From Acidovorax sp. NCPPB 3576 (GTDB lineage: Bacteria > Pseudomonadota > Gammaproteobacteria > Burkholderiales > Burkholderiaceae_C), in contig NZ_CP097267.1 of assembly GCF_028473605.1 (NCBI RefSeq), positions 62,001 to 126,000 of the forward strand: a stretch of DNA of 64,000 nt, in the 5' to 3' direction. The notes under the pieces are model-generated. The model was not told the DNA's origin. It worked only from the letters and a program-made list of their open reading frames with translations, and did no database searches. Every line of letters begins with the position of its first letter. Position 1 is the stretch's first letter. The translations under genes and the position numbers were made by a program. Shown here piece by piece: positions 1 to 7,467 of the stretch.

Positions 1-1
1 C

Positions 2-82
2 AAGGTTTTGGAAAATGCAGTGGCGCAGATGGCTGATGGATTGGTAGAACCAAACACCGTGGGTGAAGTAGAGCAAGCGTAG
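2..82 (+). CDS. C-terminal fragment of an unidentified upstream gene
   Basis: The second reading frame is open from the window edge to a TAG at 80-82 and encodes 26 residues ending EVEQA. It lies just upstream of the phage lysis genes, where Mu-like phages usually carry a regulator or small unknown genes. The fragment is too short to assign, and it may not be a real coding end. Positions 83-238, between it and the endolysin gene, show no convincing ORF; a late phage promoter might be expected there but none was identified. Confidence 0.3.
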   Translation, partial: KVLENAVAQMADGLVEPNTVGEVEQA

Positions 83-238
83 GCCGTCGCGGAGTACGGC
101 AGCGCAGTGCTTCACGATTCGTGTCAGTTCGAAATTCGGCATTGAAGACGATGCCCGTAGCGTAGGTCCATCACGCCCCTTCTGGACTTTTAAGCGCTTT
201 ACTTTCCGCACACTCGCGCGCGCGGCATCCTGCCGTGC

Positions 239-742
239 ATGGATAAAAACCGCACCACCGTCGCCGCTCTGGTCGTCTCCGCCGCTTCGCTGGTGGGCAT
301 CGCGGGCTATGAGTCTTATCGGGGCAACGCCTACCTCGATTCGGGCAATGTCGCCACCATCGGCTACGGTGCTACGGCGGGCGTCAAGCTCGGCGACACA
401 ACCACGCCGGCCCGTGCCCTGATCAGGCTGCACGGCGACGTTTCCGAGCACGCCCGGGCCATTCAGCGGTGCATCAAGGCACCGCTTTTTCAATACGAAT
501 TCGATGCGTATCTGAGCCTGGCCTACAACATCGGCGCAGGCGCCTTCTGCAATCCCGCCAAGCCGGCCGCGCCGCCGACCTTGATCGATCTGATCAATGC
601 GCAGCGCTACTCCGAAGCCTGCGCCCGGATCCGGGAATTCAACAAGTATCGGAACCCCAAGACCGGACAGCTGGAGCCACTGCGTGGGCTCACCAACCGC
701 CGGGAGCTGGAATACCGCACTTGCATCGGGGATGCACCATGA
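239..742 (+). CDS. Phage endolysin (GH24 lysozyme, SAR type)
   Basis: The product is a 167-residue muramidase of the T4/P21 lysozyme family (GH24), which cuts the glycan strands of peptidoglycan at phage lysis. The catalytic triad spacing of the family is visible: Glu25, eight residues, Asp34, five residues, Thr40, inside GYESYRG...YLDSGNVATIGYGAT. The C-terminal NRRELEYRTC matches the family's (T)RRE-x-E signature. Residues 8-23 form a weakly hydrophobic Ala/Gly/Ser/Val-rich stretch without a normal cleavage site, which suggests a signal-arrest-release (SAR) endolysin exported by Sec and freed when the membrane depolarises. The ATG at 239 has no clear ribosome-binding site. The stop overlaps the next start as ATGA, so the lysis genes are translationally coupled. 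No separate holin is visible in the window. Confidence 0.9.
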   Translation: MDKNRTTVAALVVSAASLVGIAGYESYRGNAYLDSGNVATIGYGATAGVKLGDTTTPARALIRLHGDVSEHARAIQRCIKAPLFQYEFDAYLSLAYNIGAGAFCNPAKPAAPPTLIDLINAQRYSEACARIREFNKYRNPKTGQLEPLRGLTNRRELEYRTCIGDAP

Positions 743-1245
743 AGCTGCGCATCGCCGCGGCCGTGGCGCTCACCCTAGCCGTTGTCCTGGGCGTGCGGGC
801 CTGGAATGCACACCTGCTCCAGCAGGGGGATTCGCAGGGCTCTGCACGGGTGCAGTCGGCCTGGGACAAGCAGGAGGCCGACCGCAGCGCGGCCACGGCG
901 CGTGACAACGCCACCAAGTTCAGAAACTCCGAAAGGGTTGCCAATGAAGACGCCAAACGCGAGGCCGCGCGCCTGGTGCGCGACGCTGCTGCTGCCGCTG
1001 CTGTTCGCGGCCTGCACCACGAGATTTCCCGCCTCAACAAGCGCACCGATCCCTACCCAGCAGGTGATGCCGGCATTGCCGCCTGCACTCGCGATGCCGC
1101 CACCGCCCGAGAGCTTTTCGGACACAGCGCGCAAGCGTATTCAGACCTGGCAGCAGCAGCTGACGGACTCCGCGACCAAGTGACTGGGTTGCAGGAATTT
1201 GCGCGCAGCGTCTGCCGTGCGCCCACCACCGAGATCGCCCGATGA
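739..1245 (+). CDS. Rz-like inner-membrane spanin (i-spanin)
   Basis: This 168-residue protein has an N-terminal membrane anchor (about residues 4-20, IAAAVALTLAVVLGV) followed by a long charged, Ala-rich, coiled-coil periplasmic domain, the layout of phage Rz/DUF2514-type i-spanins. I-spanins pair with an outer-membrane lipoprotein (o-spanin) to fuse the two membranes at the last step of lysis. The ATG at 739 overlaps the endolysin stop, and the stop overlaps the next gene start at 1242. An o-spanin gene is embedded in its +1 frame (944-1183), which strongly supports the assignment. Sequence conservation of spanins is low, so the call rests on architecture and position. Confidence 0.85.
   Translation: MKLRIAAAVALTLAVVLGVRAWNAHLLQQGDSQGSARVQSAWDKQEADRSAATARDNATKFRNSERVANEDAKREAARLVRDAAAAAAVRGLHHEISRLNKRTDPYPAGDAGIAACTRDAATARELFGHSAQAYSDLAAAADGLRDQVTGLQEFARSVCRAPTTEIAR
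944..1183 (+). CDS. Rz1-like o-spanin lipoprotein nested inside Rz
   Basis: A 79-residue frame lies entirely within the Rz-like gene, shifted by one base. It begins MKTPNARPR, followed by a hydrophobic stretch and the lipobox LFAAC with Cys24 as the predicted lipidated residue. The mature part is short and Pro-rich (several Pro around residues 29-55), which is characteristic of Rz1 o-spanins anchored in the outer membrane. A Shine-Dalgarno-like GAAAGGG lies a few bases before the ATG at 944. An open frame runs further upstream to 782, but those codons encode an Arg-rich shadow and the lipoprotein signal places the true start at 944. Embedded Rz1 genes are a known arrangement in lambda and many other phages. 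Confidence 0.85.
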   Translation: MKTPNARPRAWCATLLLPLLFAACTTRFPASTSAPIPTQQVMPALPPALAMPPPPESFSDTARKRIQTWQQQLTDSATK

Positions 1246-1592
1246 TTTTTGAGCTGACGATGACCAACCTCATCTCCTTGGCAGGCCTGTTCCTGGGCGC
1301 GCTGTGGGCGCTGCTCAAGGTGATCGGGCTGCAGGCGGAGAAGCGGGCGAATGAAAAGTTTGAGGCCCTGCACGTGTCCATCGGCAAGCTGGGCGACGAC
1401 TTGCGCCGGGAGGCCGATGCAGCACGGCAACTGGAGACGTCGTTTCTTCGATTCCAGGCGGAGCTGCCCCGCGACTATGTGCGCCGCGACGACTTCGTGC
1501 AAGCCGTGGGCGGCATCAATACCCGTATCGATAACTTCGCGCTCCGCATGGAGCGCGCGCTGGACAACAACCGCAGGGGGGAGCATCTGTGA
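1242..1592 (+). CDS. Mu gp25-like membrane/coiled-coil protein (DUF2730-like)
   Basis: The 116-residue product has one hydrophobic segment near the N-terminus (about residues 9-28) and then a charged helical region likely to form a coiled coil (EKRANEKFEALHVSIGKLGDD). Mu-like phages carry such a protein (Mu gp25, DUF2730) between the lysis genes and the terminase genes; its function is unknown. The ATG at 1242 overlaps the preceding stop. A second in-frame ATG at 1260 (MTNLIS) would still keep the membrane segment. The assignment is by position and architecture rather than by conserved residues, and a role as a pinholin-like membrane protein cannot be excluded. Confidence 0.6.
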   Translation: MIFELTMTNLISLAGLFLGALWALLKVIGLQAEKRANEKFEALHVSIGKLGDDLRREADAARQLETSFLRFQAELPRDYVRRDDFVQAVGGINTRIDNFALRMERALDNNRRGEHL

Positions 1593-1909
1593 GCCACTAT
1601 TCGCCTGACATTCTCAAAGTGCGCCGCGAGGCCATCCGTTGGCATTTGCTGTCGGCCATCAATCTTTCGCGCCCTGTGGGCATCTACACCGAGGCCTTGC
1701 TGCCCATCGTGCAGTCGGTGTATGTGGATGCCACCCACCAGGAGATTCGGCGCGAGCTGGACTACCTCGAGGCTCGCGAGATGTGCGCCATCGTGCGCGA
1801 TCCGCTGGACCGCTGGTCCGTGGACCTGACGCGCACTGGCATCGACTTCGTGGAGTACACGATCGATGCGCAGCCGGGAGTGGCGCGCCCCCGCATCACG
1901 CAGGGTTGA
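1589..1909 (+). CDS. Mu gp26-like phage protein, probable winged-helix fold
   Basis: This 106-residue protein starts with GTG at 1589, overlapping the preceding stop, with a purine-rich CAGGGGGGA just upstream as ribosome-binding site. The sequence has helix-rich spacing and a segment around IRRELDYLEAREMCAIVRD that looks like the recognition helix and wing of a small winged-helix protein. Mu and relatives carry gp26-type proteins of this size in the same place, immediately before the small terminase. No enzymatic motif is present. I infer a structural or DNA-binding role linked to packaging, but the function is unproven. Confidence 0.6.
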   Translation: MSHYSPDILKVRREAIRWHLLSAINLSRPVGIYTEALLPIVQSVYVDATHQEIRRELDYLEAREMCAIVRDPLDRWSVDLTRTGIDFVEYTIDAQPGVARPRITQG

Positions 1910-1912
1910 CCG

Positions 1913-2458
1913 ATGGCGCCGCGTAGCAAGGTGCACACGTTGCCGCCAGAGCTCAAGGTGTGGCTTGATGCGGAACTCGTCAAGCGCGGATTCAGCGATT
2001 ACGTTCAGTTGGCGGCAGACCTGCAAAGCCAGGGCGAGAGCGTCTCCAAGTCCGCGCTGCACCGTTACGGTTCGCAGTTCGAAAAGCGCATGGCGCAACT
2101 GAAGATGAGCACGGAACAAGCCCGTGCCCTGGTTGACGCGGCGCCGGACGACGAGGACAAGCTGGGAGCGGCCGTCGTGCGCATGACGCAGGAGCGCATC
2201 TTCGGCCTGTTGATGGAGCTGGACATCGACCCCGAGAGCGTGGACGTGAACAAGCTGTTCAAGAACGCGGCCGAGATCGGCAAGGCGTCGGTGACCCAGA
2301 AGAAGTTCAGCCAGGCCGTGCGCAAGGAGATCGAAGAAGCGGCCCGCAAGAAGGCCCTGGAAGACGCCGCGCAGCAGGCCGGTGAAACCGGCCGGCAGCA
2401 GGGACTTTCCACCAGCGGCGTCGAGGCGCTGCGCGCGGCGATCATGGGGCAGCTGTGA
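1913..2458 (+). CDS. Mu gp27-like protein (DUF3486), probable small terminase subunit
   Basis: The 181-residue product opens RSKVHTLPPELKVWLDAELV and continues with SDYVQLAADLQ and SKSALHRYG, the conserved N-terminal DNA-binding pattern of DUF3486 (Mu gp27). The middle and C-terminal parts are helical and highly charged (DAAPDDEDK, KEIEEAARKKALEDAA). In Mu-like phages the protein lies directly before the large terminase and is taken to be the small terminase subunit that recognises the packaging start. Here the ATG lies 3 bases after the previous stop, and the stop overlaps the start of the terminase gene, so both are probably translated as a unit. Confidence 0.85.
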   Translation: MAPRSKVHTLPPELKVWLDAELVKRGFSDYVQLAADLQSQGESVSKSALHRYGSQFEKRMAQLKMSTEQARALVDAAPDDEDKLGAAVVRMTQERIFGLLMELDIDPESVDVNKLFKNAAEIGKASVTQKKFSQAVRKEIEEAARKKALEDAAQQAGETGRQQGLSTSGVEALRAAIMGQL

Positions 2459-3918
2459 TGCAACCGACCCAGATTGCGCAGGCCACGCGCATCCTGATGC
2501 AGTACCAGGTGGACTGGATCGCGGACAAGTCGCAGGTCAAGATCATGGAGAAGTCGCGCCGCATCGGCATCAGCTATGCCGAGGCGGCCGACGACGTGCT
2601 CTACGCAGCCAGCGCCGAGGGCGCCAACGTCTACTACATCTCGTACAACAAAGAGATGACGGCGGGCTTCATCCAGGACTGCGCCACATGGGCCCGGGCT
2701 TTCAACGCGGCCGCGGGCCAGATCGAAGAGTCGGTGATCGAAGAAGAGGACAAGCAAATCCTCACATACACGATCAAGTTCGACAGCGGCCACATGATCC
2801 AGGCGTTCACCAGCAGCCCGCGCAACTTGCGCTCCAAGGGCCGGCCTGGTGAGCGCCTGGTCGTGGACGAAGGCGCTTTCCTGGATGACATCAAGGAGGT
2901 GCTCAAAGCTGCCATGGCCATGACGATGTGGGGCGGGCAGATCCGCATCATCAGCACCCACGACGGCGACGACAACCCCTTCAATGAGCTGATCAACGAC
3001 GTGCGGGCCGGCAAGTTCCCCTACAGCGTTCACCGCGTCGATCTGGACGATGCGCTGCGCGACGGGCTCTACCGCAAGATCTGTGCGGTCACTGGCCAGG
3101 AGTGGTCCCTGGAGCGCGAGGTGGAGTGGCGCCAGACCATGATCAACCGCTACAAGCCCAACGAGGACGAGGAGCTTTTCTGCATTCCGTCCAAGGGCGG
3201 CGGCGCCTGGCTGAGCCGCGCACTGATCGAGGCTCGAATGCGCGCCGCACCGGTGATTCGCTTCACGGGCACCGCAGATTTCAACAACGCTCGGCCCGAT
3301 CTGCGCGAGCGCGAAATGCAGGATTGGATCGATGAGCACCTGATACCGCTGCTGCGGTTCGTTCCCGAGTTGCGGCATGCACTAGGCATGGACTTCGGGC
3401 GCAGCGGCGACTTGTCTTGCATCGCCCCGGCCGAGATCGCCTCGAACCTGCGGGTGCGCATCCCATTTCTGGTGGAGCTCAAGAACGTCCCTTACAACCA
3501 GCAGTTGCAGGTGTTGTACGCCATTGCCGATGCACTGCCGAGGCTATCAGGCATGGTGATCGACAGCCGGGGCAATGGCAGCTATGTGGGGGAAGCCGCG
3601 CACGACAAATACGGCTCGGTGGTCCAGCGGCTCATGCCCACCGAAGGCTGGTACCGCGACAACATGCCGCCTTACAAAGCGGCCTTTGAAGACGACACCG
3701 TGGAGATCCCCAAACATGACGGCCTGCTGCAATCCCACCGGGCCATCCGGCTGGTCCGCGGGGTGCCACGCATGCCCGAGGGCAAGACGACCGATGGCGG
3801 TCACGGCGACAACGCAATGGCCTGCGTATACGCGCACGCGGCGACACGCATGAATTTTGGCCCGGTGCACGCCGCGAGCCGTCCCCGCCGCAGCGCGCTA
3901 TCTCTTGAAGGCTATTGA
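2458..3918 (+). CDS. Phage terminase large subunit (Mu gp28-like)
   Basis: The 486-residue protein is the packaging motor ATPase plus nuclease. The N-terminal domain shows the deviant Walker A EKSRRIGIS (about residues 31-39), followed by a strand VYYISYNKEM and the Walker B-type RLVVDEGAFLDD (about residues 130-141). The C-terminal RNase H-like nuclease domain has acidic motifs in order: GMDFGRSGD, GMVIDSRGNG and GGHGDNAMA. Length and order fit Mu gp28. A GTG at 2455 overlaps the previous stop and is directly followed by the ATG at 2458; the ATG is chosen here, and the difference is one residue. It sits between the small terminase and the portal gene, as in Mu. Confidence 0.92.
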   Translation: MQPTQIAQATRILMQYQVDWIADKSQVKIMEKSRRIGISYAEAADDVLYAASAEGANVYYISYNKEMTAGFIQDCATWARAFNAAAGQIEESVIEEEDKQILTYTIKFDSGHMIQAFTSSPRNLRSKGRPGERLVVDEGAFLDDIKEVLKAAMAMTMWGGQIRIISTHDGDDNPFNELINDVRAGKFPYSVHRVDLDDALRDGLYRKICAVTGQEWSLEREVEWRQTMINRYKPNEDEELFCIPSKGGGAWLSRALIEARMRAAPVIRFTGTADFNNARPDLREREMQDWIDEHLIPLLRFVPELRHALGMDFGRSGDLSCIAPAEIASNLRVRIPFLVELKNVPYNQQLQVLYAIADALPRLSGMVIDSRGNGSYVGEAAHDKYGSVVQRLMPTEGWYRDNMPPYKAAFEDDTVEIPKHDGLLQSHRAIRLVRGVPRMPEGKTTDGGHGDNAMACVYAHAATRMNFGPVHAASRPRRSALSLEGY

Positions 3919-3923
3919 GCACC

Positions 3924-5417
3924 ATGTCCCGAGGCATCTATGTGTCCCCCACCGAGTTCGTCTCGTTCGCCGAGGCTCGGCAGGGTTCGACCTTGTCTAA
4001 GCAGATCGCAACGCGCGAGCGCAGCACCGACTTGGCAGGCTTCGGCTTCCTGTTGCCCAACCCCGACCCGATCCTGAAGCGCCAGGGTAAAGACATCAGC
4101 GTATACCGCGATCTGCGCAGTGATGCGCATGTGGGCGGCTGCATTCGTCGACGCAAGGCCGCCGTGAAGGCGCTGGAGTGGCGGGTGCAGCGTGGCAGGG
4201 CCAGCGCACGTGCAACGCGCCTGGCGAACGATCTGCTCGCCACCTATGACATGGACACGCTGATCAACGAAATCACCGAGGCGGTGCTGTTTGGCTGGCA
4301 ACCCCTCGAACTTGTGTGGGGCACGCGCAATGGGGCGAACGTACCGCTGCAGGTAATTGGCAAGCCACCGGAGTGGTTCTTCTTTGACACCCAGGCGCAA
4401 CTGCGTTTTCGCAGCCGCGAGCAGCCTATGCTTGGCGAGACGCTGGAGCCGCGGAAATTCCTACTCGCACGCCAAGAGGCCAGCTACGCCAATCCCTACG
4501 GACATGCGGATCTGTCCATGTGCTTTTGGCCGGCGATTTTCAAGCGGGGCGGGCTCAAGTTCTGGGTGACGTTCACCGAGAAATACGGTACGCCCTGGTT
4601 GGTGGGCAAGCAGCCACGTGGCACGCCTGGGACCGAGGTGGATGCGCTGCTGGATAAGTTGGAGGCCATGATTCAGGACGCGGTGGCGGCGATTCCTGAC
4701 GATTCGAGCATCGATATCCTGGAGGCCGGCGACAAGGGGGCCAGTGCTGACCTCTACGAACGGCTGCTGATGTTCTGCCGCTCCGAGATCAGCATCGCGC
4801 TGTTGGGCCAGAACCAAAGCACGGAATCCAACAGCAATCGCGCCAGCGCGGAGGCAGGATTGGAGGTGGCCAAGACGATCCGCGATGGTGATGCCACTCT
4901 GGCGGCGGCCACCATCAACCAATTGCTGCGGTGGGTGACCGACGTGAACGAGGGCGAGCAATCACCAGCCCCCACCTTCGAGTTGTTCGAGGAGGAAGAC
5001 GTCAACACGGAGCAGGCCACGCGCGATGAGACGCTGAGCCGCGCAGGGGTGCGCTTCACGCCGGCTTACTGGCAGCGTGTTTACAAGCTGGAAGCTGGCG
5101 ACCTCGAAGTGGCTATGCCGCTCGAGCCAGCGACTGGCGAGCTACCCGTGGCCTTTGCCGAGCGCGACGTGAAGCAGGCCACCAGCGACACTTTGGCAGC
5201 GCTTGGCACGGCAGGCGCGCCGGTGGTGGACAACTGGGTCAAGCAACTGCGCGAACTGGTGGACACGTACGACGAACCCCAGGCACTGCAGGACGCATTG
5301 CTGGATGCCTATGCCGATCTGTCCACGGCTGACCTGACCGAGCTAATGGCGATGGCTTTCGAGCTGGCCCATTTGCGTGGGCGCGATCAAGCGGCGCAGG
5401 AGGCTGGCCGTGGCTGA
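3924..5417 (+). CDS. Phage portal protein (Mu gp29-like, DUF935)
   Basis: This roughly 497-residue protein matches the DUF935 portal family: an N-terminal PDPILKRQGKDISVYRDL segment, then a conserved core with GKPPEWFFFDTQ, PYGHADL and EKYGTPWLVGK, and a helical region with GQNQSTESNSNRASAE. The portal forms the dodecameric ring at the capsid vertex through which DNA is packed and to which the tail attaches. The ATG at 3924 is used; an in-frame TTG at 3915 would overlap the terminase stop and lies four bases after GAAGG, so it is a real alternative. The C-terminal part (after about residue 360) is Glu/Asp-rich, as in other members. Confidence 0.9.
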   Translation: MSRGIYVSPTEFVSFAEARQGSTLSKQIATRERSTDLAGFGFLLPNPDPILKRQGKDISVYRDLRSDAHVGGCIRRRKAAVKALEWRVQRGRASARATRLANDLLATYDMDTLINEITEAVLFGWQPLELVWGTRNGANVPLQVIGKPPEWFFFDTQAQLRFRSREQPMLGETLEPRKFLLARQEASYANPYGHADLSMCFWPAIFKRGGLKFWVTFTEKYGTPWLVGKQPRGTPGTEVDALLDKLEAMIQDAVAAIPDDSSIDILEAGDKGASADLYERLLMFCRSEISIALLGQNQSTESNSNRASAEAGLEVAKTIRDGDATLAAATINQLLRWVTDVNEGEQSPAPTFELFEEEDVNTEQATRDETLSRAGVRFTPAYWQRVYKLEAGDLEVAMPLEPATGELPVAFAERDVKQATSDTLAALGTAGAPVVDNWVKQLRELVDTYDEPQALQDALLDAYADLSTADLTELMAMAFELAHLRGRDQAAQEAGRG

Positions 5418-6615
5418 ACTCGGATCTGTGGCCCTGAGCACGGTGGAAGGAGCGCGCCAGCAGTTCCAGGAACAGATCGAGTTCCTTCGGCGCAAGCTGA
5501 ATCTGCCCAGCGAGTCCTGGCGTGACATTCAACGCGCGGCCCACGACCGCGCTTTCATGGTGGCCGGTGCCGCCAAGGCCGACCTGCTGGCGGATTTGCG
5601 CAAAGCGGTGGACCAGGCTGTTCAAGGCGGCAGCATCGGGGAGTTCCGCAAGCAGTTTGCCGACATCGTTGCAAAGCGCGGCTGGACTGGCTGGACGGGC
5701 GAAGGAAGCCAAGCTGGCGAAGCGTGGCGCACGCGGGTGATCTACAAAACCAACCTGGCCACGTCCTACGCGGCCGGGCGCCGCGCGCAGTTGCTGGACC
5801 CTGCATTGCTTAAGCGCCGCCCGTTTTGGCGCTATGTGCACAGCGACAGCGTGGTGCACCCCAGGCCAATCCATAAGCAGTGGGGCGACATGCGGCTGAC
5901 CCTGCGCCACGACCACCCTTTCTGGCAAAGCCATTTCCCACCAAATGACTTTGGATGCGAATGCCGCGTGGTGGCAGTGTCGGCGCCTCGCGAGGGGGAC
6001 TCCAGCGAGCCGCCGGACGGGTGGGATGCCGTCGATCCGCGCACGGGCACGCCTGCAGGGGTTGGCGAAGGCTGGGACTACGCACCAGGTGCGCGGGCTG
6101 ACGACGATCTGCGATCGTTCGTACAGGACAAGCTGATCGACTACCCCCCAGCCATCGGCAAGGCACTGTCGGCCGATGTCAATCGCTATATCAACGCCGA
6201 GGATCTGGTGCCCGACTTCGTGCGTGATGTGCTTGCAGATCGACAGCGGCGCGACCCGCTGTGGCTGGGGTTTGTGGAGCGTGCCGACTGGGTCGGCTCT
6301 GCAGCTGGTGCCGACGTGCGCGGCTACACGATCCTTCTTCCTGCCGAGGCGCCTCGGCATGTCGATGCCTCGCACGGCTTTGATGGCTCAGGCCAACGCC
6401 CTGCCATGCCGCAGGACTATGGACAGCTTGAGTCGGTGCTCAACGATCCCGATGCGCTGCGCGCAGGCGAGAAATCGCGCAACGGCAATCCCACGGTGGT
6501 GGCCACCAAGGCGATCAACGGAGAAACGTTCAGGGCGGTGTGGGAGGTGTTGGCAGGCAAACGCAATCGGTCGCTGCAACTGAGCTCGCTGGTGATCAAA
6601 ACGGCTCAGAAATGA
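5410..6615 (+). CDS. Mu F-like minor head protein fused to a PBECR-type nuclease-toxin domain
   Basis: The N-terminal about 200 residues belong to the phage Mu F head-morphogenesis family: IYKTNLATSYAAGRRAQ, a YVHSDSVVHPRPIHKQWG segment, and the Cys-containing NDFGCECRVVAVS. Residues from about 300 on (HVDASHGFDGSGQRP, then PQDYGQLESVLNDPDAL and SLQLSSLVIKT) resemble the phage barnase/EndoU/colicin-E5/RelE-like nuclease domains (PBECR) found as C-terminal tails on MuF proteins. Such tails are thought to be toxins delivered with the virion. The GTG at 5410 is chosen because AGGAGG ends six bases before it; an in-frame GTG at 5377 lacks this. It overlaps the portal stop by eight bases. The F assignment is firm and the toxin tail is a family-level inference. 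Confidence 0.8.
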   Translation: MAELGSVALSTVEGARQQFQEQIEFLRRKLNLPSESWRDIQRAAHDRAFMVAGAAKADLLADLRKAVDQAVQGGSIGEFRKQFADIVAKRGWTGWTGEGSQAGEAWRTRVIYKTNLATSYAAGRRAQLLDPALLKRRPFWRYVHSDSVVHPRPIHKQWGDMRLTLRHDHPFWQSHFPPNDFGCECRVVAVSAPREGDSSEPPDGWDAVDPRTGTPAGVGEGWDYAPGARADDDLRSFVQDKLIDYPPAIGKALSADVNRYINAEDLVPDFVRDVLADRQRRDPLWLGFVERADWVGSAAGADVRGYTILLPAEAPRHVDASHGFDGSGQRPAMPQDYGQLESVLNDPDALRAGEKSRNGNPTVVATKAINGETFRAVWEVLAGKRNRSLQLSSLVIKTAQK

Positions 6616-6731
6616 CAAGGCCTCGCGCTCCGACCACAACGTTCAAGACGAAACCGGTGTTGACTACCGGGGGTCGATGCACAAGGCAGTGCGGATCTTA
6701 CGAGGAGTGCTTCGATGGCGCAAATGATTGA
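6612..6731 (+). CDS. Very small ORF after the MuF-toxin gene, unknown
   Basis: A 39-residue frame starts with ATG at 6612, overlapping the stop of the F-like gene as ATGA, and ends with a TGA at 6729-6731 that overlaps the next gene. It encodes a basic N-terminus (MTRPRAPTTTFKTK) and three Cys near the end (CTRQCGSYEEC). The overlap with both neighbours is the pattern of a coupled gene, and the place is where an immunity peptide might sit. However, it is very short and may be chance reading of the leader of the gpG gene, including its ribosome-binding site. No homology is recognised. Confidence 0.25.
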   Translation: MTRPRAPTTTFKTKPVLTTGGRCTRQCGSYEECFDGAND

Positions 6732-7260
6732 ATTGACCAGCCGCAACGGGCTGGATTACCTGCATGGCCTGCTGGAGAGGGGGCAGGACATGCGGCCTTT
6801 GCTGATGGAGATCGGCGAAGACTTGACCGAATCCACCAAGCAGCGGTTTTCCTCGGCCACGGGCCCGGATGGCACGGCCTGGGCACCGAACAGCGCGCTC
6901 ACCCTGGCCCGGTACAGCTCAATGTTTGCACGCAAGAAGGATGGCGAGTTGACAAAGAGGAGCGCGCAGAAGCTGGCCGGCAAGAAGCCATTGACCGGGG
7001 AGACCAGAGCACTGGCCACGACGATCAACTACCAGGTCCGCGATGTTGGCGCGGTAGGCATCGGCAGTCCCATGGTCTACGCGGCCACACAACAGCACGG
7101 TGCGAAGTCGGGTGAGTTCGGCTTCGGGCTGTACACCACCCGTGTGGGGAGCTTCCCGATCCCGTGGGGCGACATACCCGCCCGGCCATTTCTGGGCGCA
7201 TCGGATTCAGACAAGGCAAACATCGTCAGTCTGGTGCAGAGCTACCTGATGGAAGGCTGA
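6715..7260 (+). CDS. Mu gpG-like virion morphogenesis protein
   Basis: The 181-residue protein resembles the phage virion morphogenesis family (Phage_tail_S, Mu gpG). Supporting features are an N-terminal helix with LLMEIGEDLTESTKQRF, the loop TGPDGTAWAPNSALT, a conserved TGETRALATTINYQV strand, and the C-terminal IPARPFLGASDSD. Members act in head/tail completion. The ATG at 6715 follows CGAGGAG at 6701-6707. In Mu this gene is followed by the protease/scaffold and major capsid genes, but here a terminator and non-phage genes follow, so the prophage is cut off at this point. Confidence 0.85.
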   Translation: MAQMIELTSRNGLDYLHGLLERGQDMRPLLMEIGEDLTESTKQRFSSATGPDGTAWAPNSALTLARYSSMFARKKDGELTKRSAQKLAGKKPLTGETRALATTINYQVRDVGAVGIGSPMVYAATQQHGAKSGEFGFGLYTTRVGSFPIPWGDIPARPFLGASDSDKANIVSLVQSYLMEG

Positions 7261-7276
7261 TTGCGGTCCGAATTGG

Positions 7277-7305
7277 AAAAAGGCGCCAATCCAGCGCCTT
7301 TTTTT
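7277..7305 (+). terminator. Rho-independent terminator after the prophage fragment
   Basis: A perfect 10-bp stem, AAAAAGGCGC at 7277-7286 and GCGCCTTTTT at 7294-7303, encloses a seven-base loop and ends in a T run. It lies 16 bases after the gpG stop. With A-runs on the other side it could also work in the reverse direction. Confidence 0.85.
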
Positions 7306-7467
7306 CTTGAGCTCCGCTATTTCCCGTCAGGAAAGAGAATTGCAGAGTTCCGAGCCCACCTCGCCCCAGTTCTTCCCGGAACTTCCCATTTATCGCGCCT
7401 CCCTCTCTTCCTTTATCTCACTCCCGTTCAAGAACCCCAGTTCCAAGGGCATCTGAGCCCCCTCCCC

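Noticed and set aside
7261..7467. N-terminal extension of the racemase-family gene
   Set aside because: The extension starts inside the phage terminator and has no protein-like pattern; the family begins at the ATG at 7468.
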